From: Oscillospiraceae bacterium
GTDB taxonomy: Bacteria > Bacillota > Clostridia > Oscillospirales > CAG-272
DNA length: 42,368 bases
Direction: 5' to 3'
Assembly: GCA_015064285.1 (NCBI GenBank)
Contig: SVSN01000019.1
Location: 1-42,368, forward strand
Part shown: positions 30,840-39,193 of the stretch, in pieces
Position numbering within the stretch: the first letter of the stretch is position 1
How the letters are laid out: every line of letters starts with the position of its first letter
The notes under the pieces: model-generated
The model's input: the letters and a program-made list of their open reading frames with translations, nothing else
Told to the model about the DNA's origin: nothing
Database searches by the model: none
Position numbers and translations under genes: made by a program

Positions 30840-33473
30840 GTGGGAGAACTGGCATCCGTTTATATTCTGGATGTACCCTATCATGCGGATAAGCCGTACA
30901 CCTACTATATTCCTCCGGATATGGCAGATCACTGTCTGCCCGGGTGTCTGGTGGAAGTGCCTTTCGGCAAGGGAAACCGGCGTATGACCGCAGTGGTTGC
31001 CGATCTGCCGGAGGGACAGACCAAATCCACCTACAAACCCATCTTCACGGCAGGTACAGAACCCCTTCTGAACCGTGAAATGCTGGCGCTGTGCCGGTTC
31101 ATGAAGGAATTCACCCTTTGTACCTTCGGGGAAGCGGTGCATGCCATTGTTCCCGGTGCGGCACTTACAAAGATCACCGAATACTACCGTGCTCTGCCTG
31201 CCGATCCGGAGAAACTCTCTTCCGAAATGCAGGAGCGGGCACAGCTGATTTATCATCTGCTCGAAGGGAAGAAAAGACTGACAAAACAACAGATACAGAG
31301 TGAATTTCCCTTCGACTGCACACCATATCTGGCTTCTCTGCGGAATGCAGGGTATCTGGAAAAGCAGTCCGTCACCAGACAGCCTGACGAAGGACGGGTA
31401 CGGCTGCTGTACAGTCTGACCGAATCGGCAGTACAGCGGCTGCAGACGGAGGAAATGCCGGACATTCTGAAACCCATGCGCAGTGAACAGCAGCGTACCC
31501 TGTTCCGGGAACTGGCCAGACTGGCAAAGCCGGATACCCCCGGCAGCCGCTTTGCGGAAGAAAAAAGTCTGCTGGAAACCTGCGGTATATCCGCTGCCAC
31601 CGGCCGGAACTGCCTGAAACGCCTGATCGATCAGGGATTGGTTCTGGTTATGGAGGAAACGGATTACAGAGATCCTTTCCGCCTTTCGGAGGATGAACAG
31701 GAAGCACCGCTGCCACCGGTCGTGCTGACAGAAGAACAACAGGCGGCGCTGAACACCATCGGTTCCCTGTACCGTTCCGGACAGCCCAAAGCTGTGCTGC
31801 TCCACGGAGTGACCGGTTCCGGGAAGACCAATGTGATGCTGGCCGCCATTGAGCAAGTGCTGGAAGACGGCCGCGGCGTAATTCTGCTGGTACCGGAGAT
31901 TGCGCTGACGCCACAGACGGTGAGTATTTACCGCCGCCGGTTCGGGGAACGGATCGCTGTGATCCATTCGTCCCTTTCTGCCGGAGAAAAGCTGGACGCA
32001 TGGCGCAGAATCCGGGACGGTCTGGCGGATGTGGTCATCGGTACCCGTTCCGCCATCTTTGCACCGCTGCCAAAGCTCGGCATGATTCTGATTGACGAAG
32101 AACACGAATACACCTACAAATCCGATACCAACCCCAAATACCACGCCCAGGATATTGCCCGGTGGCGCTGCGGGGAACACAAGGCAGTCATGCTGCTGGC
32201 TTCCGCTACCCCGTCCGTAACTTCCTATTACAAGGCAAAAACCGGCGTGTACACACTGGTGGAACTGAAAAACCGGTACAACAACGCAGCTCTGCCCCAG
32301 GTGGAGATCTGCGATATGCGGGGTACTTCCCCTACCAGTCCCGTAGGCGATGTGCTGGCCGCCAGACTCCGGGAGGACAAAGCGGCAGGCAATCAGTCTA
32401 TCCTGTTCTTAAACCGACGGGGATACAACCATTTCGTATCCTGCCGGAGCTGCGGGAAAAGCATTCAGTGTCCCCACTGCTCCGTTTCCATGACCTATCA
32501 CACCCTGCGCCGGGGAAAGCTGCAGGACACTGCCGAAGATCCGGAAGCTTACCAGAAGCTGCGCAGAGACAACGGGATTCTGGCCTGCCACACCTGTGGT
32601 TACCGTACGCCTGTCCCGGATGTTTGTCCCGTCTGCGGGAAGCCCCATTTTCTTTTTATGGGATGCGGCACTCAGAAGGCGGAAGACGATATTGAAACCC
32701 AGTTTCCCGATCTGCGGGTCATCCGGATGGACACGGATACCACCCACGGGAAATTCTCACATGAAACCTATCTGACCCGTTTCCGCGAAGGGGAAGCAGA
32801 TGTCCTGCTGGGTACACAGATGGTCACCAAGGGACACGATTTCCCGAAAGTGGCCACGGTGGGTGTACTCAATGCGGACGGTTCCCTGTTTGTGGACGAC
32901 TATCGCGCCAGCGAGCGGACTTTCTCCATGCTGACGCAGGTAATCGGCCGTGCGGGGAGGGGAGACGTACCTGGGAAGGCCATCATACAGACCTGGAACC
33001 CGGACAATGAGATTCTCCATCTGGCAGCAACCCAGGACTATCCCCGTTTTTACGAAGGGGAAATCCGTCTCCGCAAAGCACTGTGCTTTCCGCCGTTCTG
33101 TGACATTGCTGTGATTACAGTATCCGGCAGTGACGAAGCAGTGCTCGGCAATGTTGTGACCAGCCTGCACCAGCGGATCCGGGAATATGCCGCATCGGAG
33201 TTCGATGATATCCCGCTGGTTCTGTTCGGCCCCTTTGAAGCGCCGGTATATCGTGTACAGAACGTTTACCGGATGCGCTTTGTCCTGAAATGCCGGCTGA
33301 ACAAGCGTGCCCGCGCGTTCATCGACCGGCTCTTATGTGAATACAGCGGCGGCATCCTGCCTGCCGTGGAAAAGAAGCCGAAAAAACCTGTCGGCAGTAC
33401 GGAAGTCCGTCTCAACAGCCGCGGCGACCGACGGATCAGCGTTACCGTGGATCTGAATCCATCGACCATCTGA
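30840..33473 (+). CDS. priA: Primosomal protein N' (replication-restart helicase PriA)
   Basis: An 877-residue 3'-5' helicase that reloads the replisome at stalled forks. An N-terminal 3'-DNA-binding domain (YILDVPYHADKPYTYYIP) is followed by a winged-helix-like segment and the helicase core with Walker A GVTGSGKT (~322-329) and DEEH (~418-421). The zinc module has four CxxC pairs (CRSCGKSIQCPHC near 537, CHTCGY and CPVCG further on), and RASERTFSMLTQVIGRAGRG is motif V/VI. AGGAGG (30827-30832) is one base from an ATG at 30834 but 7 bases from the in-frame GTG at 30840, so GTG is the likelier start. coaBC, which often precedes priA, is absent here. Confidence 0.95.
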   Translation: MGELASVYILDVPYHADKPYTYYIPPDMADHCLPGCLVEVPFGKGNRRMTAVVADLPEGQTKSTYKPIFTAGTEPLLNREMLALCRFMKEFTLCTFGEAVHAIVPGAALTKITEYYRALPADPEKLSSEMQERAQLIYHLLEGKKRLTKQQIQSEFPFDCTPYLASLRNAGYLEKQSVTRQPDEGRVRLLYSLTESAVQRLQTEEMPDILKPMRSEQQRTLFRELARLAKPDTPGSRFAEEKSLLETCGISAATGRNCLKRLIDQGLVLVMEETDYRDPFRLSEDEQEAPLPPVVLTEEQQAALNTIGSLYRSGQPKAVLLHGVTGSGKTNVMLAAIEQVLEDGRGVILLVPEIALTPQTVSIYRRRFGERIAVIHSSLSAGEKLDAWRRIRDGLADVVIGTRSAIFAPLPKLGMILIDEEHEYTYKSDTNPKYHAQDIARWRCGEHKAVMLLASATPSVTSYYKAKTGVYTLVELKNRYNNAALPQVEICDMRGTSPTSPVGDVLAARLREDKAAGNQSILFLNRRGYNHFVSCRSCGKSIQCPHCSVSMTYHTLRRGKLQDTAEDPEAYQKLRRDNGILACHTCGYRTPVPDVCPVCGKPHFLFMGCGTQKAEDDIETQFPDLRVIRMDTDTTHGKFSHETYLTRFREGEADVLLGTQMVTKGHDFPKVATVGVLNADGSLFVDDYRASERTFSMLTQVIGRAGRGDVPGKAIIQTWNPDNEILHLAATQDYPRFYEGEIRLRKALCFPPFCDIAVITVSGSDEAVLGNVVTSLHQRIREYAASEFDDIPLVLFGPFEAPVYRVQNVYRMRFVLKCRLNKRARAFIDRLLCEYSGGILPAVEKKPKKPVGSTEVRLNSRGDRRISVTVDLNPSTI

Positions 33474-33551
33474 CAGGACGGATGCTGCGGAGTCATGCAG
33501 TATTCGGTATGTATCGGCAAATCCAAAAGAAAACAACGGAGGACCAATCGT

Positions 33552-34043
33552 ATGGCAATCCTGAATATAGTAAAAGAAGGCGACCCGATTCTGCGGAAGA
33601 AATGCCGCCCTGTAACCGAAATCACCCCCCGGATCCGTCAGCTGGCGGAAGACATGGCAGAAACCCTGATTGACGCCAACGGTGCCGGTCTTGCCGCACC
33701 CCAGGTGGGGATTCTGCGGCGGATGGTGCTGGTGGACAATGGGGAGGAAATTCTGACCCTGATCAATCCCGAAATCATTGCCGCCGAAGGGGAACAGGAA
33801 GAAATGGAAGGCTGCCTGTCCGTACCGGACGTATGGGGCATCACCCATCGGCCTGCCAGGGTAACGGTACGCGCCATGAACCTGGCCGGCGAAACCATTG
33901 AAGTCACCGGCGAAGGGCTCACCGCCAGATGCTTCTGTCACGAACTGGACCATCTGGACGGCGTTCTGTACATCGACAACGCCGTGCACATCCTGACACC
34001 CGAAGAAACCGAAGAAATGCTGAAGGAACGGGAACAGGACTGA
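33552..34043 (+). CDS. def: Peptide deformylase
   Basis: A 163-residue metalloenzyme that removes the formyl group from new proteins. Motif 1 GAGLAAPQ (44-51), motif 2 EGCLS (86-90, metal ligand Cys88) and motif 3 HELDH (130-134) are all intact. ATG 33552 was chosen because GGAGG lies just upstream and MAILNIVKEGDPILRKKC is the standard N-terminus; an in-frame start 57 bases earlier has no such RBS. It is followed by fmt after 29 bases, the classic pairing of formylation with deformylation. Confidence 0.96.
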   Translation: MAILNIVKEGDPILRKKCRPVTEITPRIRQLAEDMAETLIDANGAGLAAPQVGILRRMVLVDNGEEILTLINPEIIAAEGEQEEMEGCLSVPDVWGITHRPARVTVRAMNLAGETIEVTGEGLTARCFCHELDHLDGVLYIDNAVHILTPEETEEMLKEREQD

Positions 34044-34072
34044 CCGCTGCCCGATGACCCCAAGGAGGATTT

Positions 34073-35017
34073 ATGCGTATTGTATTTATGGGCACACCGG
34101 ATTTTGCCGCTGTGTGTCTGGAAGCTGTATATAACCATCCCGCCGCCGAGGTTGTGGGTGTTCTGACCCAGCCAGATACCCAGAAGGGACGGGGCATGAA
34201 GTTTATCCCCTCTCCCGTCAAGGTATTTGCCATGGAGCACAACATTCCCGTATACCAGCCGGAAACCCTGAAAAACGGTGCGTTTTCGGAAGAACTGGCC
34301 CGTCTGGATCCCGAGCTGATCTTTGTGGCCGCTTACGGGAAGATTCTGCCTGCCTACGTGCTGGAGTATCCGAAATACGGCTGCATCAATGCCCACGGCT
34401 CCCTGCTGCCCCTGTACAGAGGCGCTTCCCCCATCCAGAGAGCCATCATGGACGGACACACCCGCACCGGGATCACCGCCATGTATATGGCTGACGGCAT
34501 TGATACCGGCGATATGCTGCTGAAGGGCGAATGTGACATTCTGCCGGAAGACGATTTCGGCACCCTGCACGACAAGCTGGCCGCCATCGCAGGGGATCTG
34601 CTCTGCCAGGTCATTGACAAGGCACTGGACGGTACACTGGAAGCCTGCCGCTGCAAGCAGGATGACAATGCTGCTACCCATGCACCCAAGATCCTGAAAG
34701 AAGACACCATTCTGGATTTCACCAAACCTGCCTGCTGCCTGTGCTGCCTGATCCGGGGTCTGTCTCCCGCACCGCTGGCCATGACAAAAACGCCGGACGG
34801 CAAGCTGCTGAAAGCCGCTGCTGCCGCTGTCGCTGATCAGACACACGATGCCGCGCCCGGTACCGTTCTGTCTCTGGACGATGGGATTCTGGTTGCCTGC
34901 GGAGAAGGGACAACGCTGCGCCTGACCTCCGTGGTACCGGAAGGCAAAAAGCGCATGGACGCCGCCGACTACATCCGGGGCCGCAAGCTGAATGTTGGAG
35001 ACCTGCTGGCATACTGA
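34073..35017 (+). CDS. fmt: Methionyl-tRNA formyltransferase
   Basis: A 314-residue enzyme that formylates initiator Met-tRNA with 10-formyl-tetrahydrofolate. It opens with MRIVFMGTPDFAAVCLEA. The catalytic region holds CINAHGSLLPLYRGASPIQ (~105-123; Asn, His and the SLLP signature), with TGITAMYMADGIDTGDML after it, and a C-terminal tRNA-binding domain (~210-314). AAGGAGG precedes ATG 34073. Length is normal. Confidence 0.96.
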   Translation: MRIVFMGTPDFAAVCLEAVYNHPAAEVVGVLTQPDTQKGRGMKFIPSPVKVFAMEHNIPVYQPETLKNGAFSEELARLDPELIFVAAYGKILPAYVLEYPKYGCINAHGSLLPLYRGASPIQRAIMDGHTRTGITAMYMADGIDTGDMLLKGECDILPEDDFGTLHDKLAAIAGDLLCQVIDKALDGTLEACRCKQDDNAATHAPKILKEDTILDFTKPACCLCCLIRGLSPAPLAMTKTPDGKLLKAAAAAVADQTHDAAPGTVLSLDDGILVACGEGTTLRLTSVVPEGKKRMDAADYIRGRKLNVGDLLAY

Positions 35018-35060
35018 CAATGGAAACACGCTCCGCCGGAAACCATGAAAGGAGCTAATT

Positions 35061-35759
35061 ATGCCATATTTTTACGGATTTGATTACACCTACCTGATCT
35101 TCTGTCTCCCGCCGCTGCTTCTGGCGTTGTGGGCACAGTACAAGGTCAAATCTACCTTTGCACAATATTCGAAAGTCGCTTCCGACAGGGGTATGACCGG
35201 CCGGGACGCCGCCAGACTGATACTGGATACCAACGGGCTGTACAATGTGCCCGTAAGCCGGATTTCGGGAGAGCTGACCGACCATTTTGATCCAAGAGAA
35301 AACGTAATCCGCCTGTCCGACACTGTATGTGATGTGCGCTCTGCGGCGGCTGTGGGGGTTGCGGCCCATGAAGCGGGACACGCTGTCCAGTATGCCGTGG
35401 GCTACGGCCCCATGAAGCTGCGTTCCGCTCTGGTGCCCGTAACAAACATCGGCTCCCGTCTGTCCATGCCGCTGGTGCTGCTGGGGATTCTGCTGTCTTT
35501 TGAAACTCTGGCCTATGTGGGCGTGATTCTGTTTTCTGCTACAGCCATTTTTCAGCTGGTAACCCTGCCTGTGGAATTTGACGCCTCCCGCCGGGCACTG
35601 GCCGCACTGGAAGGTGCCGGTATGTCCGCCGAAGGGGTAAAGAGCGCCAAAAAGGTGCTGTCTGCCGCAGCACTGACCTATGTAGCGGCTCTGCTGACTG
35701 CGGTGGGAAACCTGCTCCGTCTGCTTGTACTGGTAAGACGGAATGATGACCGGAGATAA
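35061..35759 (+). CDS. YugP-type membrane zinc metallopeptidase
   Basis: A 232-residue membrane protein of the zinc metallopeptidase family 2 (YugP). An N-terminal transmembrane helix (~10-25) is followed by the zinc site HEAGH (103-107) after AAAVGVAA, then two or three more hydrophobic segments (~130-175 and ~205-225) and a basic end. GGAG precedes ATG 35061. The gene commonly sits between fmt and rsmB in Clostridia, and its physiological substrate is not known. A glutamate in EFDASRRAL (~177-185) probably supplies the third zinc ligand, as in related gluzincins (inferred). Confidence 0.85.
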   Translation: MPYFYGFDYTYLIFCLPPLLLALWAQYKVKSTFAQYSKVASDRGMTGRDAARLILDTNGLYNVPVSRISGELTDHFDPRENVIRLSDTVCDVRSAAAVGVAAHEAGHAVQYAVGYGPMKLRSALVPVTNIGSRLSMPLVLLGILLSFETLAYVGVILFSATAIFQLVTLPVEFDASRRALAALEGAGMSAEGVKSAKKVLSAAALTYVAALLTAVGNLLRLLVLVRRNDDRR

Positions 35760-35805
35760 TTCTGCTGGATTCTGTAACCTCCTGTGCGGTTCTGCAGATA
35801 ACTTT

Positions 35806-35832
35806 ACAATTCTTACTTCTTAATTCTCAAAG
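35806..35832 (+). repeat. AT-rich dispersed repeat, copy C
   Basis: ACAATTCTTACTTCTTAATT followed by CTCAAAG, abutting the AAGGGAG Shine-Dalgarno site of rsmB. It shares TTACTTCTTA and TTAATTC with copy B (13436), and the two copies lie in the same orientation and place relative to the next gene. Confidence 0.5.
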
Positions 35833-35846
35833 AAGGGAGTCCACCT

Positions 35847-37154
35847 ATGCCCAACAACACATCCCCCCGTTCTCTTGCCCTGTCCTCCCTTCTGGCCTGC
35901 GAAAAATGCGGGCGATACACCAATCTGGAAATCGACAGCGGTCTGCGGAACGTAAGCCTTTCTCCCGCCGACAAGGGACTTTACACCCGTCTGGTGTACG
36001 GCGTGATCGAACGGCGGATTACGCTGGACTATGTGATCGACCGGTACGCAAAAACGCCTACAGCCGACATGGAGCCTGCCGTACGGATGGCTCTGCGGAT
36101 GGGTGTGTACCAGCTTCTGTTCATGGACCGGATCCCCTCTCACGCCGCCGTATCGGAAACCGTGGATCTGGTGCCCCGCCGCTCTGCCGGATTTGTCAAC
36201 GCCATCCTGCGTTCGTTCCTGCGGGACGGCTGCAAGGTCACCTGGCCGGACGAGGGGGACACGGAATACTTTCTGTCCGTGAAATACTCCTTCCCTGCCG
36301 AAATCTGCGCCCTCTATCTGGCCGATTACGGCAGAGAAACCACCGAAAATATCCTCGCTGCCTTCAACGAAGAACCGCCTGTCGGCATCCGGGTGAACAC
36401 TCTGCGGCATACGGCAGAAGAAGCGGCCGGACTGCTTGCCGGAGAAGCGGAAAATTCTGCCGTCCCCGGTATGCTTTCCGCCCGTCTGCTCAGCGAGAAA
36501 ATCCGTCAGGGGCTGGAAGCCGGCGACTGGTTCATCCAGGATCCCGCATCCCGTCTTTGTACCCTGGTACTGGACGCAAAACCGGGAGAAACGGTGATCG
36601 ACACCTGTGCCTGTCCCGGCGGAAAAAGCTTTTCCATGGGACTGGATATGGCCGGGGAAGGCACACTGTACGCCTTTGACCTGCACGAGAACAAGCTGTC
36701 CCTGATCCGCCGCACTGCGGAACGGCTGGGGCTGGAAAAACTGATCCAAACAGCCAGACGGGATGCCCGGCAGCCGGACGAAACCCTGCTCGGCAAGGCG
36801 GATAAAGTGCTCTGCGACGCCCCCTGTTCAGGTCTTGGTGTAGTGGCGAAAAAGCCGGATATCCGGTACAAGGAGCTTTCCTCCATCGAAAATCTGCCCG
36901 CCATCCAAAAGGAAATTCTGCAGGGCGCATCCGCTTACGTAAAACCGGGCGGCACGCTGGTCTACTCCACCTGTACCCTCAGAAAAGCGGAAAACGAAGC
37001 TGTGGTGCATGCTTTTCTGGCCGCCAACCCGGACTTCGTGCTGACACCCTTTACAGCAGGCAGCATGGACTCAGACGGTATGCTGACCCTGCTGCCCCAT
37101 ATCACAGGAACCGACGGGTTCTTTGTGGCAAAAATGACAAAGAAAACCAACTGA
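35847..37154 (+). CDS. rsmB: 16S rRNA (cytosine-967-C5)-methyltransferase
   Basis: A 435-residue SAM-dependent RNA methyltransferase. A NusB-like RNA-binding domain covers ~1-135 (RSLALSSLLACEK, YTRLVYGVIERRITLDYVI). The Rossmann domain follows, with DTCACPGGKSFSMGL (SAM loop), DAPCSGLG (~325) and the catalytic-cysteine region STCTLRKAENE (~375). GGGAG precedes ATG 35847. It lies next to rlmN, another rRNA methylase, as in many Firmicutes. A 93-base gap with the AT-rich repeat precedes it. Confidence 0.94.
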   Translation: MPNNTSPRSLALSSLLACEKCGRYTNLEIDSGLRNVSLSPADKGLYTRLVYGVIERRITLDYVIDRYAKTPTADMEPAVRMALRMGVYQLLFMDRIPSHAAVSETVDLVPRRSAGFVNAILRSFLRDGCKVTWPDEGDTEYFLSVKYSFPAEICALYLADYGRETTENILAAFNEEPPVGIRVNTLRHTAEEAAGLLAGEAENSAVPGMLSARLLSEKIRQGLEAGDWFIQDPASRLCTLVLDAKPGETVIDTCACPGGKSFSMGLDMAGEGTLYAFDLHENKLSLIRRTAERLGLEKLIQTARRDARQPDETLLGKADKVLCDAPCSGLGVVAKKPDIRYKELSSIENLPAIQKEILQGASAYVKPGGTLVYSTCTLRKAENEAVVHAFLAANPDFVLTPFTAGSMDSDGMLTLLPHITGTDGFFVAKMTKKTN

Positions 37155-37178
37155 TTTTATATAGAAAGACAACCGATC

Positions 37179-38273
37179 ATGACTGATGTGACAAAACCCG
37201 ATATTCTGTCCATGACCCTGCCGGAACTGAAGGAGTTTGTGGTTTCCCTGGGAGCACCCGGCTACCGGGCTGAGCAGATTTTTGCCTGGCTGTCCAAAGG
37301 TGCCGCTCCCGCAGAAATGCAGAATCTGCCCAAGGATTTCCGGCAGACCCTGACCGATGCCATCGACTGGCGCCTGCCGCAGATTGCGGAAAAATACGTT
37401 TCGGCGGAAGACGGTACAGTAAAGTATCTGCTGTCCCTGACCGATGGAGAATGCGTGGAATGCGTGTTCATGGAATACCACCACGGCAATACTCTCTGCG
37501 TTTCCTCACAGGCCGGATGCCGGATGGGCTGCAAATTCTGCGCCTCCACCCTGAACGGCAGGGTTCGGAATCTGACGCCCTCCGAGATTCTGGGACAGGT
37601 GATTGTGGCTTCCCGCGACACCGGCAAACGGGTGGACGGCGTGGTCATGATGGGCATCGGCGAACCGCTGGACAATTACAACAATGTGATCCGGTTTCTC
37701 CATCTGGTCAGCGATCCCAAGGGAATGGGAATCGGTCTGCGCCACATTTCCCTGTCCACCTGCGGCATCGTACCAAAAATTTATGATCTGGCAGACGAAA
37801 GCCTGCCGGTGACTCTGTCGGTTTCCCTCCATGCAGCGGACGATGACACCCGTTCTGCACTGATGCCGGTGAACAGAACCTATCCCATCGCAAAACTGCT
37901 GGCCGCCTGCCGCCACTATTTTCAGAAAACCGGAAGACGGGTATCCTTTGAATATACGCTGATCGCCGGGCAGAACGACTCGGTTCCCCAGGCAAAAAAG
38001 CTGGCTGTCCTGCTCCGTTCGGGAATGCGTTGTCCTACGCACGTAAACCTGATCCTGCTCAATGTGGTGGAGGAAACGGGACTTGTGCGTCCTGCCCGAG
38101 AGCAGGCGGAACGGTTCCGGAAAACCCTGGAAGAGGCCGGCATCAACGCCACCATCCGCCGGAAGCTGGGCGGAGACATCGACGCATCCTGCGGTCAGCT
38201 GCGGCTCCGGAAACTGTCCGATCCCCAGGCGTCCTCTGCCGCAGAATCCTCCGAAAAGACGGATATTCTGTAA
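37179..38273 (+). CDS. rlmN: Dual-specificity RNA methyltransferase RlmN
   Basis: A 364-residue radical-SAM enzyme that makes 2-methyladenosine at A2503 of 23S rRNA and A37 of some tRNAs. The 4Fe-4S motif CRMGCKFC is at 114-121. MGIGEPLDNYNNV is the SAM-binding stretch, and SVSLHAADDDTRSALMPVN is the core. DIDASCGQLR near 346 carries the methyl-accepting cysteine. The Shine-Dalgarno (AGAAAGA) is weak and about 13 bases from ATG 37179. It is 24 bases after rsmB, and no terminator follows before the prpC promoter. Confidence 0.95.
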   Translation: MTDVTKPDILSMTLPELKEFVVSLGAPGYRAEQIFAWLSKGAAPAEMQNLPKDFRQTLTDAIDWRLPQIAEKYVSAEDGTVKYLLSLTDGECVECVFMEYHHGNTLCVSSQAGCRMGCKFCASTLNGRVRNLTPSEILGQVIVASRDTGKRVDGVVMMGIGEPLDNYNNVIRFLHLVSDPKGMGIGLRHISLSTCGIVPKIYDLADESLPVTLSVSLHAADDDTRSALMPVNRTYPIAKLLAACRHYFQKTGRRVSFEYTLIAGQNDSVPQAKKLAVLLRSGMRCPTHVNLILLNVVEETGLVRPAREQAERFRKTLEEAGINATIRRKLGGDIDASCGQLRLRKLSDPQASSAAESSEKTDIL

Positions 38274-38300
38274 TAAAACATACAAATTATTCATCATTTC

Positions 38301-38328
38301 TTGATAGAAACCACGCCACAGGTATAGT
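38301..38328 (+). promoter_or_regulatory. Promoter of prpC-prkC
   Basis: TTGATA (38301-38306), a 16-base spacer and TATAGT (38323-38328). The leader of about 78 bases can form an imperfect stem-loop (GAGAGA...TCGG-AAG-CCGG...TTTCTC, about 38362-38386) before the AAGGAG RBS. Confidence 0.6.
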
Positions 38329-38413
38329 ATACTAAAGTAAATACCTTCGGCGTGTCCTGCGAGAGATCGGAAGCCGGTCTTTCTCTACTCCACAAAGAAA
38401 GAAGGAGATACAC

Positions 38414-39181
38414 ATGGTATTCTACGGAAAAACGGATGTAGGCATGAAACGTGCCGTGAACCAGGATAATTTCATCATCCGCGCCTACTCTGCTGACGTG
38501 CTGACTGCCATTGTCTGTGACGGCATGGGCGGCGCCAATGGGGGCAGTGTGGCCAGTTCTCTGGCTGCCAAGGCGTTTATGGATGTACTGGACCGCTGCC
38601 AGAAGGATTTTCCCCTGTTCGCCGATATGACAGATGACGAAATCTGCAATATGCTGGTGGAAGCCTCCATCGAGGCCAACCGTACCGTTTATCGGAAGGG
38701 AAATGCAGACCAGTCTCTTTCCGGTATGGGAACCACACTGGTTGGCTGTCTGGTACTGCCCGATATCATTTATACCATCAATGTGGGCGACAGCCGGATG
38801 TATCTGACCGGTGACGGAACCATCCGCCAGGTAACCCATGACCATTCCTATGTACAGTATCTGGTGGATATCGGCAAGCTGACGCCGGAAGAAGCCAAAA
38901 ACTCCCGGAACCGGAACATCATCACACGGGCTGTGGGTACGGAAAGAACGGTCAACGCTGACATTTTCTCCACGCCCCACGCCGATTTCAGAGGGGAATA
39001 TATCGTTCTCTGTTCCGACGGGCTCACCAATTATGTGGAGCCGGAAGAAATCGGTGAAATCCTTAACCGATGCCGCCCGGATGAGGGGGATACCCTGCGT
39101 CTGGCCTGCGAAGAACTGGTGGAAAAAGCAAACGAACGGGGCGGCAGCGACAACATCACCGCTGTCATCGCTTCGGTTTGA
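38414..39181 (+). CDS. prpC: PP2C-type Ser/Thr protein phosphatase (Stp/PrpC)
   Basis: A 255-residue metal-dependent phosphatase that reverses PrkC phosphorylation. The family motifs are NQDNF near residue 17, CDGMGGANGG (~35-44), GMGTTLVGCLV, VGDSRMYL (~123-130), SDGLTNYV and GGSDNITAVIA at the end. GAAGGAG lies 7 bases upstream of ATG 38414. It has its own promoter and lies 12 bases ahead of the kinase gene, the standard phosphatase-kinase pair. No membrane segment is present, so it is cytoplasmic. Confidence 0.95.
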   Translation: MVFYGKTDVGMKRAVNQDNFIIRAYSADVLTAIVCDGMGGANGGSVASSLAAKAFMDVLDRCQKDFPLFADMTDDEICNMLVEASIEANRTVYRKGNADQSLSGMGTTLVGCLVLPDIIYTINVGDSRMYLTGDGTIRQVTHDHSYVQYLVDIGKLTPEEAKNSRNRNIITRAVGTERTVNADIFSTPHADFRGEYIVLCSDGLTNYVEPEEIGEILNRCRPDEGDTLRLACEELVEKANERGGSDNITAVIASV

Positions 39182-39193
39182 TGGGAGAAGCCC

